From Aedes albopictus (Eukaryota > Arthropoda > Insecta > Diptera > Culicidae), in the NCBI RefSeq assembly GCF_035046485.1, contig NC_085138.1:289908089-289972088 (forward strand): 64,000 bases of DNA. The letters are read 5' to 3'. The notes under the pieces are model-generated. The model saw only the letters and a program-made list of their open reading frames with translations, ran no database searches and had not been told where the DNA came from. A program made the translations under genes and the position numbers. The stretch's first letter is position 1, and every line of letters begins with the position of its first letter. Positions 56,207 through 64,000 of the stretch are shown here, one piece after another.

Positions 56207-58717
56207 GCTGAACCTGAACCTCTGTGATGCAGCTCAGTAACGACTTTGTCAGGCGGGTTCTGAGTGGGGGATGGATATCGCCATCATAGCGGACCCATAC
56301 CGAGTAGGGTAGAACGGGGCAAGATGACCACCCGGGGCAAGATGAGCACCCCTCCGTTTTACTACTTTTATGATGAATTTTGCCCAAACAACTTCATAAT
56401 CCGTTAGAATAATGTTCATCCTGTTTGTAAACATGATAAAAGGTACATCATAATGAACGAATTAAAAATATCGTCAAATCAGTCAATAGCATGGATTTTT
56501 AGCATTTTCTTATAAGAAATCATCAGAATAAAATAAGGTTTTTATGTCAGAATCAAATTTTTAGAATAATTCTGGTTAACAGTCAACATTACTAGCTTAC
56601 TGCAAAACATTTTAATTAACATTTGAAAATATTTTCTAAAAATAAACATTAAAATTTATTCAATTTTAGTTATTTACCTATAGTGGGGCAAGATGAGCAC
56701 CCCTGTTGGGAACATAGAAAATATTTTGAAATTATTGTAATCTACTCAGTAGTGCCGAACATAGGTTTCCGTATCCTCTGCAACTATTTGGCTGCATAAA
56801 TTCCTAAAAATAAGCAACTTAATAATCATTTATTTTTTTTCGGGTTATTTTGTATAATATAAAATTGCAGTGGCATATGTGGGACCGCGCATAACTTGCG
56901 AACGGAAGGTCCGATTTTGATCGTATAAGTTTTGTTCGATTAGTTTTCACCCAAGGAAGGTTTATGAGGCAAAAAACATGGAAAATTTAAGAGTTTTTGA
57001 AAATTTTGACCGGGGACTTGGGTCTTGGCTAGAAACTTGAAACGTCAAAAAACGCAGCAGGCAAAACAAAGTTTGCCGGGTACAGCTAGTTTTGTATAAA
57101 GTACATATTATAAAACCGCATTTTTTTTTCAATAATCGAAAAAAATGGTAATTTTAGAACGTGATACCATAGCTATAAACAAGGTTTACTATATCAATCA
57201 CTGTATGGTCATTTTATTGTTAAAATATTGGGATTTTAATGAAATGCTCTTCTTGCCCCGTGGGGGTGCTCGTCTTGCCCCGTAGCATGTTCGAACTGAC
57301 CATTAAACATCTTTTTTGTTTAGACAAATAAATCAACCTTATTGTGAATTTTAAACCCTGCCATGTTTATAGGTGGTAGAAAACATGATATAGAAAAGAA
57401 CTACTGAGAGGTACTTTGAAAAATTGTGTTCACTTTCAAATAACTCAACGTGATCCTTAGGGTGCTCATCTTGCCCCGCCCTACCCTACACAACGGCAAC
57501 GGCAATTGGTTCTCGGATGTGTCCAGAAAAATGACGGCGATATGGACGACGGATAAATACCCCGTCCAGGAGTTAGTGCCTACTAGCTATGTGGGCTTTG
57601 TGGTCGCCAAAGTAAACGGGGCCTTCTTCTGTAGCTGTTATGCGCTTCCGCGCTGGTCGATCGAGCAGTTCACGCAGATGCTGGACTGTATGACGACGGT
57701 ACAGACGAGGGGAAGGCCGATGGTGATAGCGGGTGACTTCAATGCCTGGGCCGTGGAATGGGGAAGCGGATTCCCGAACCAACGGGGTCAGATCCTGCTG
57801 GAGATACTGCCCATAATAGATGTCTACCTGACTTATTTTGGTACCAAGAGTACCTTTAGTCGGAATGGTGCGGAGTCGATTCTTGACGTTACTTTTTGTA
57901 GTCCTGGCTCAACAAGTAGTTCAAACTTGAGAGTAGACGATAACTACACTCACAGCGATCACCTAGCGGTTCGCTACAGTATCGACTAGAACAACAGCAA
58001 GCAGCTGGTAGAGAAAGAGGCGGCAAGGCCAAGGCCAAGCTCCAAGCCAAGGTGGCAGACATCATACTTCGACGAAGAGGTATTTAGGGACGCAGTCCGC
58101 CGTGAGCGAAATCTACTTGGTTTAGACGGTGACGAGCTGATAGCAGTGCTCTGGCATGTGTGCGATGCGACCGTGCTTAGGCATGTCCACCCTAGAAATA
58201 GGAGACCTCCAGCCTGGTGCACTCCAGCGATTGCGGACCTGCGCCGCGCCTGCCAATGGGCTGGGCGACGCATGCAGCGAACACGAACTGAGGATGAGAG
58301 AAACGAATAGCGGGTGGTGGTTTGCCACTGCTAAAGTTGCGCTGAAGACTGCGCTAAAGGAAAGCAAAATGGCCTGCCTTGAGGGTCTCTGTCAAAGTGC
58401 CAATGCGGAACCCATGGGGTGATGCCTAACAGGATCGTGATGGCCAAGACAAGAGGTGTAATGAATCCTACAGAGTAATCTCCAGAGATGTTGGAGGGGA
58501 TCTTTTCGCGTCATGATCCTAGTCCTTGGCGTTCTTTCGTTGGACAGTCGCGGACTATGGCTGAAAATAAGGAGTGGGTCACCGATGTGGAACTTGCGGA
58601 AATAGCAAAGCCTCTTAGCGTAGGTAAGGACCCAGGCCCAGACGGAGCTCCAAACCTGGCCTTAAAAGTAGCTATTGCAGAGGCTCATGCGATGTTCAGA
58701 ACTGCTATGTTTGGTTA
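56207..58717 (+). pseudogene. R1-clade ORF2: endonuclease kept, RT missing, interrupted by a TIR element
   Basis: Opens with TQLNLNLCDAAQ, a stop, then MDIAIIADPYRV. It is interrupted at 56305 and resumes at 57489 with GNGNWFSDVS, AIWTTDKYPVQELV, VIAGDFNAWAVEWGS (near 57728), FSRNGAESILDVTFCSP (near 57856) and THSDHLAVRY (near 57950), the R1-type endonuclease signature. After a stop at 57987 the linker continues (TPAIADLRRACQWAGRRMQR near 58220). Near 58632 it reads GKDPGPDGAPNLALK, the usual start of the reverse-transcriptase domain. Similarity then ends at 58717, so the polymerase is absent: a 3' truncation. Several stops and frameshifts are present. Confidence 0.87.
56307..57486. mobile_element. 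TIR element, 1180 bp, with GGGGCAAGATGAGCACC subterminal repeats
   Basis: Left GGGTAGAACGGGGCAAGATG and right CATCTTGCCCCGCCCTACCC, bordered by TA (56305-56306, 57487-57488). The 17-mer recurs at 56316, 56334 and 56685 in plus sense, and inverted at 57265 and 57461. Removing the insertion with one TA lets the surrounding ORF2 frame continue without a shift, which fixes the boundaries. No transposase frame. A TA duplication fits Tc1/mariner-like mobilisation. Confidence 0.88.
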
Positions 58718-59665
58718 AAAAGTGGAGAAAAATGTCGACCAAATCATTGGAAATCAATCGTTGTAATTTCAGTGTAAATTTAACGTTTAACGAAAAAAAA
58801 AAACTAAAAAAAGAAGCTAATCCGCACTATCCCGCGCCCGACCGTACACTCCTACCATGCACTCGCGCCGTACTCGTCCGCATCCAGATCAGCTGATGAT
58901 AAAATGATGACTGGTGCGCTGCTTCGCACGATCGCAAATAATGTCGGCGGTAAAAGTTGTTGCTCGCTTAAATGTAGATATTCGAGCATGGATGGGAACA
59001 TTACCTAGGTAGTCCTGCTGCCTGCCTCGTTTAGCATGATTACGCGGCGCGTTTCCACTTGTGGCGGTGGCGGCGGCGTAGGAATTTTACCTAGTCGTCG
59101 TCGTCATCGTCGTCTGGAAGCTCAGGTGAATCATGCCTGCCACGGATCGAATAAATCAGTTCGAAGATGAGCGAGCAACAAAGTTCCCAGTCATGGTGGT
59201 GGTGTAGACCTGCGACCGACTGACTAGTTCAACGCATGCCGGGACTGCTTTGTTTTAGCGCAGACACAACCGCCGCCAACAAGTTTAGACAACGATGGAG
59301 ATCGCGGCGGCCGGCGGGACCGACCGCGATGGATGGATGGTGGGTAAAATCTCAATTAGCTTACTCTCTGGTTGCGCGCGGTGGAAACATGTGTGTGCCA
59401 CTAAAGCGGATCGTGGTGCTTGATTGGGGTCCTTCACGTGCCCGGAGGGTGGCTAATGCCTTGGCGTGGAAAAGCGTCAAACTCACCTGGAAAGAGCGGG
59501 GAGAGAAAAAGATTGGGATGGAGAGATGTTAAAATCACTGTCATTAGCCGTTTAGCGGTGGTTAGGGTCAACTTTTGGCAGGTTGAACTTTTCGGTAAGT
59601 GGTGTGGGAAAAGTTGCAATTTCGAGACAAGGTTGAGCGCAATATGATAGTGATGCGTGTAATGA
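58718..59665. other. Single-copy-looking, GC-richer DNA
   Basis: Contains GCGGCGG/CCGGCGGG-type tracts and a TCGTCGTCGTCATCGTCGTC run near 59095. No exon defended; might be host regulatory or untranslated sequence. Confidence 0.4.
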
Positions 59666-60684
59666 GACTAATCCTTCAAGAGCAATTCCTCTTGGCATTT
59701 ACTCAGGGATTTCTTCTGAAACTTCTCGATGAATTTTTCCAGATATTTTCGCGAAAATGCCATCAAGGATATTTTTAGGGATTCTTTCAGGAATTTCTCC
59801 ATGACTTTTTTCAGGAATTCTTCTAGGGCTTCCTCCAGGAATTCCACCAGGGATCCCATCAGGAATTCCTCCAGGGATTACTTCAGGAATTCCTCCAGAG
59901 ATTCCCTTCAGGAATTCCGCAGGGATTTGTTAAGGAATTCCTTAGCGATTTCTTCAAGAATTTCTCCAGGTTTTCCCTTCAAGAATTCTTCTAGGTATTC
60001 TCTGCAGGAATTGCTTCAGGGATTCTCTTCAGGAATTCCTCCAGCAAAACCTTCAAGATTTCCCCCCTGGGATTCCTTCAGGAATTTCTCCAGGAATTTC
60101 TTCAGGAATTCCTCCAGGGATTCGTCCAACGATTCCTTCAGGGATTTCCTTCAGGAATTCCTCTAGGGAAACCCTCACGAAATCCTGCAGGGTTTCGTCC
60201 AGGGATTCCTTTAGGAATTCCCTTCAGAAATCCCTCTAGAGAAACCCTCAAGAATTTGTCCAGGGATTCCTTCTAGAACTCCTCCACGAATTTCTCCAGG
60301 AATTTCTCCAGGAATTCCTTCAGGAATTTCTCCAGCGATTCCTGTGAGAATTCCGCCAGAGATTTCTCCAAGAATTCCTTCAGGGATTCCTTCGGGAACT
60401 CCTGCAGGGATTCCTTCAGAAAGTCCTCCAGGGATTCTTTTTGGGATTCTCTTCAGGAATTTCTCCAGGGATTCTGTTCAGAAACTCCTACAGGAATATC
60501 TTCACGAATTCTTTTAGATATTCTCTTCAGGAATTTCTCCAGGTATTTACTTCAAGAATGTCTCCAGGGATTCCCTTCAAGAATTCCTCCAGGGATTCCC
60601 TTCAGGAACTCTTTCAGGGATTCCTTCAGGAATTCCTCCAGAGATTCCTACAGGAATTGCTTCAGGGATTCCTACAGGAATTGC
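59666..60684. repeat. Short-period CTCCAGGGATTCCTTCAGGA repeat
   Basis: Clearly recognisable 24-bp-scale units (TTCAGGAATTCCTCCAGGGA) with moderate divergence. The 145-codon frame at 59729-60166 reads SRDSFRNSSRD-type repeats and is not a gene. Confidence 0.88.
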
Positions 60685-60692
60685 TTCAGGAA

Positions 60693-61335
60693 TAGGCCGT
60701 CCCTTATTTTGCAAAATTTAGAAATGTTATAAGTTCGTTAGTGGAAAATGACCGTTTTAGCTAAAAAATGATCGTGTCAAAATTTGAAGTCCGTATCTCA
60801 AGGCTAAGTGGTCCCTCAAGGGGCCTAAAGTTGTCAAAAATTGTATGGGACCAAAAAAACATGAAATTTTTTTCGGCAAAAAAATACACCATTCCACTGA
60901 AACCGGTGTTTTTGGGACCCTAAAGGGCCAAAAATGTGCTTAGATTTGCGATATCTCTACTCGTTTCCAAGATATTGACAAAAAACAACTGAAAAATCAG
61001 CATTTTTGACCATTTTTTTAAATTCCGAAGGAAACTTACCTTATTTTGTTCAATAACTCAAAAACGAGTAGAGATATCGCAAATCTAAGCACATTTTTGG
61101 CCCTTAAGGGTCCTAAAATCACCGGTTTTAGTAGAATAGCGTATTTTTTTGTCGAAAAAAATTTCATGTTTTTTTGGTCCCATACAATTTTTGACAACTT
61201 TAGGCCCCTTGAGGGACCACTTAGCCTTGAGATACGGACTTCAAATTTTGACACGATCATTTTTTAGCTAAAACGATCATTTTCCACTAACGAACTTATA
61301 ACATTTCTAAATTTTGCAAAATAAGGGACGGCCTA
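60693..61335. mobile_element. Foldback element, 643 bp, ~280-bp arms
   Basis: Starts TAGGCCGTCCCTTATTTTGC and ends GCAAAATAAGGGACGGCCTA. The arms (about 60693-60970 and 61055-61335) are near-complete reverse complements. TTCAGGAA borders both sides (60685-60692, 61336-61343). An 8-bp duplication fits a hAT-like element, but the flank is itself made of this word, so the evidence is weaker than usual. Non-coding. Confidence 0.88.
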
Positions 61336-61343
61336 TTCAGGAA

Positions 61344-61911
61344 TTCCTACAGGGATTCCTTCAGGAATTTCTACAGGGATAGCTTCAGTAATTCCTACAG
61401 GGATAGCTTCAGGAATTCCTTCAGGGATTCCTTCAGGAATTCCTACAGGGATTCCTTCAGGGATTCCTACAGGAATTCCTTCAGGGATTCCTACAGGAAT
61501 TCCTTCAGGGATTCCTACAGGAATTCCTTCAGGGATTCCTACAGGGATTCCTTAAGGGATTCCTTAAGGGATTCCTTAAGGGATTCCTTAAGGGATTCCT
61601 TCAGGGATTCCTATAGGGATTCCTACAGGAATTCCTACAGGGATTCCTTCAGGAATTCCTACAGGGATTCCTTCAGGAATTTCTACAGGGATAGCTTCAG
61701 TAATTTCTACAGGGATAGCTTCAGGAACTCCTACAGTGATTCCTTCAGGAATTCCTACAGGGATTCCTTCAGGAATTCCTACAGGGATTCCTTCAGGAAT
61801 TCCTAAGGGATTCCTTCAGAAATTCCTAAGGGATTCCTTCAGAAATTCCTACAGGGGATCCTTCAAGAATTCCTACAGGGATTTCTTCAGGAATTCCTAC
61901 AGGGGTTCCTT
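61344..61911. repeat. Near-homogeneous 24-bp array GGAATTCCTACAGGGATTCC-TTCA
   Basis: Alternating GGAATTCCTACA and GGGATTCCTTCA half-units, with a stretch of GGGATTCCTTAA units at 61545-61600. It is the least diverged block of this family in the window. Confidence 0.9.
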
Positions 61912-62116
61912 TGTGGCGTCGTGGTCGTGCGGAGTGTCACCAAGCATTTAGACGCATTGTGCTAGGAGCGTGGGTTCGATTCCCGCCGCAGCTGTCAGGA
62001 AAAGTTTTCGGCTGTGCCACTGGGCGTTGCATGCTAGTCCGTTGTCTAGTGTCGTGCTTCCTTCAAAGAGCGAATAGCTCACTGGAAGTACTAAACGTGT
62101 CCGTGTCTTTTTTTTT
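61912..62116 (+). mobile_element. tRNA-derived SINE in the array
   Basis: Head GGCGTCGTGGTCGTGCGGAG with B-box-like GGGTTCGATTCCC at 61971. The body contains GTCCGTTGTCTAGTGTCGTG and CGAATAGCTCACTGGAAGTA, and a TTTTTTTTT end at 62108-62116. Same family as the bodies at 41530 and 20881-21717. Confidence 0.8.
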
Positions 62117-62935
62117 AGGAATTCCTACAGGGATTCCTGCAGGGATTCCTTCAGGAATTCCTACAGGGATTCCTTCAGGAATTCCTACAGGGATTCCTTC
62201 AGGAATTCCTACAGGGATTCCTTCAGGAATTCCTACAGGGATTCCTTCAGGAATTCCTACAGGGATTTCTTCTGGAACTTCTCCAAGGATGCCCTTAAGG
62301 AATTTCTCCAAGGAAACCTTCAAGCATTTCTCCAGGGATTCCTTTAGAAACTCCTCCAGGGATTCCTTTTGGGATTCCCTTCAGGAATTTCTCCAAGGAT
62401 TCCATTCACGAATTTCTCCAGGAATTCCTCTCAGGAATTTCTACAGGGATTCCTTTTAGGAATTTCTATGGGGAATCCTTTCAGGAGTTTCAGAAATTTC
62501 TCTAGGGATTTCTTCAAGAATTCCTCCAGTGATTCCTTCAGGAATTCCTTAAGGGATTCTTTCAGGTATTCCTCCAGTGATTTCTTCAGGAATACCTTAA
62601 GGGATTCTTTCAGGTATTCATCCAAGATTTCTTCAGGGATTTCTCCAGGGATTCTTTCGGAAATTTCTTCAGGGATTCCAGCAAGAATTTCTCCAGGGAT
62701 TCCTTCAGGAATTTCTCCAGAGATTCCTGAAGGAATTCCTGTATGTTTTTTTTCTGGAACTCCTACAGGATTCTTTTTGGGATTACTCCAGAGATTTCTT
62801 CAGGAATTCCTCCAGGTTATCCTTCAGGAATTCTTACAGGAATTTCTTCAGAAATTCCTACAGGGATTCCTTTAGGGGTTTCTCCAGAAATTCCTTAAGG
62901 GATTCCTTCAGGAAGTCCTCCTACGATTCCTTCAG
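62117..62935. repeat. 24-bp array continuing, decaying to the right
   Basis: 62117-62270 is nearly homogeneous GGAATTCCTACAGGGATTCC-TTCA. From 62280 units become diverse. Long frames here (GIPTGIPS on plus, GIPEGIPV on minus) are by-products of the 24-bp unit. Confidence 0.88.
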
Positions 62936-64000
62936 AAAATAAACGAAGAAAAAAATAGAAGACAGAAGACAGGGGAGCTCAAAAAACAAGTAGCAACGTG
63001 GAACACGCGTGCCTGAAACATACACAGCTTGAGTCAATTCACTATCGACAATGTTATAATGCCAAGACCCCTATTGCTACCCTTACTGTAGACCGTCCTT
63101 ATTTGGAACGATCAACGAGCCTCCGCCAGTTCCTACTATTTTGGCGCGCGTAAAATAATTGACCAATTACTCTAGAGACAGCAGGAACTCGAGCAGGTTT
63201 TACGATGAATTCAAGTTCAATTTCAAATAAACAGACCGCGTAGCTACGTACTGTGCACTGCTATAATGCGGCGCGCTGGCAGTCAAGTTGAAGTTACGAC
63301 TGAGTTATTAAGCTTAATTTGATTACCACGCCTGGCGGGTTTCCATTTTCCTCGTCCGGTGATTTTGCTTTGACGGCCGTGTACCTTGCGCCGGACATAT
63401 TTGGAGCGGTACCAAATGCGTAGCATTTGGACAAAACAGTTTACGAACAATGGCTCAACTACCAACTACCAGTAGTCGACCTGAAATCCTTGAGGTTCCG
63501 CGGACCACCCGCAGTTTTAGATTGATTGGAACGCTTGGCAGTTAGAACACACAATCCTTCACAACTCAAAGCACCGTAAAATTGGACATTGTGTCACAAA
63601 GTGATTCCTCTCGCAACAGCCCGGGGCAACTCCCAGCGATTCAAGAAACGTTTTGATAAATTTACAGCCGGATGACCCCCCGATTCACATGACGCGCGGC
63701 AAAGGTGCCGGTCTTCGTTAAGTAACTTTCGCGGGTTCAAACGGTCACACCGTGCGTGCGTGGTGCAATCTTCCTCCCCATCGTAGCATCGTAGCAAGTG
63801 AGAGTGGAAAAGGTACCTAGGTACCAACTGGTTCCGCCAAAGAAAATGAAAGTGTTACTTCTTCACCATCATCGCAAGGAATGCCACAAAGCAAACCTCT
63901 CAGTTCTTCGCCACCAGCCAGCCGAAGGCGTGTGCGATCAATGAGAGAAGAGCCCGAAAAAATAACACACCTTGATCATTATCATCAAATCGACGCTTTT
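62936..64000. other. Single-copy-looking DNA to the right edge
   Basis: No gene supported. A short ATG frame at 63846 (MKVLLLHHHRKEC) ends after about 30 codons. Composition suggests host intergenic or untranslated sequence. Confidence 0.4.

Noticed and set aside
3291..62000. Several tRNA-like sequences with good B boxes (3630, 19870, 21650, 33175, 34822, 61971)
   Set aside because: Acceptor stems do not pair and each runs into a SINE body; these are SINE heads, not tRNA genes.
59729..62875. Long frames with SRDSFRNS or GIPTGIPS repeats that look collagen-like or structural
   Set aside because: They follow the 24-bp repeat unit and change frame with it; both strands give equally good frames.
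1..64000. Integrated viral sequences, which are common in aedine genomes
   Set aside because: No frame showed viral nucleoprotein, polymerase or glycoprotein motifs that I could recognise; all RT-containing frames fit non-LTR or Penelope-like elements.

Overview
The window reads as repeat-dense nuclear DNA of an aedine mosquito (Aedes aegypti, Ae. albopictus or a close relative). The strongest clue is a full-length tRNA-derived SINE of the Feilai type (33111-33402) with a perfect 13-bp target duplication, plus shorter Feilai pieces. Supporting clues are remnants of R1-clade, RTE-like and Penelope-like retroelements, many short terminal-inverted-repeat (TIR) elements, and a short-period GGAATTCC-rich repeat in more than ten places. 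I found no host gene that I would defend with confidence. The best unexplained open frame is 36684-37337, an orphan with an almost perfect hairpin inside it.

Layout. 1-1537: 9-bp minisatellite, running off the left edge. 3291-3740: two tRNA-like elements head to head. 4270-8030: decayed short-period repeats, a foldback and a C-rich ~125-bp repeat. 9289-9426: endonuclease scrap. 11000-11606: a SINE split by an RTE-like fragment. 12776-28476: a nested tract in which three collinear pieces of one reverse-transcriptase frame (12.8, 20.2 and 27.9 kb) are separated by a hAT-like element whose ends lie 7.3 kb apart, two inverted copies of a ~3-kb TIR element carrying ~150-bp tandem repeats, and several MITEs and SINEs. 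28.6-30.4 kb looks single-copy. 30.4-35.6 kb: foldbacks, a Penelope-like remnant with a GIY-YIG endonuclease, MITEs, Feilai, a candidate solo LTR and another tRNA-derived SINE set in short-period repeats. 35.6-37.3 kb looks single-copy. 38-41.4 kb: a broken RTE-like element with a duplicated segment.

44.9-45.8 kb and 56.3-57.5 kb hold two TIR elements with TA duplications and recurrent subterminal 17-mers that resemble each other. 46490-49734 (minus strand) is a full-length RTE-like element, 3.2 kb, with a 15-bp target duplication and three frameshifts. 53.9-54.6 kb is a TIR element inside a TIR element. 54860-58717 is an R1-clade element, cut off at the start of its reverse transcriptase and interrupted by the 56.3-kb TIR element. 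59.7-62.9 kb is the most homogeneous short-period array, invaded by a foldback element and a SINE. 62.9-64 kb looks single-copy.

These parts do not work together as a system: the window is a record of successive insertions, every protein-coding remnant is disrupted, and the order of insertion can often be read from target duplications. No bacterial-type system, CRISPR array, rRNA gene or intact tRNA gene was seen. All calls come from reading the sequence by eye; family names rest on remembered family features, not on searches.
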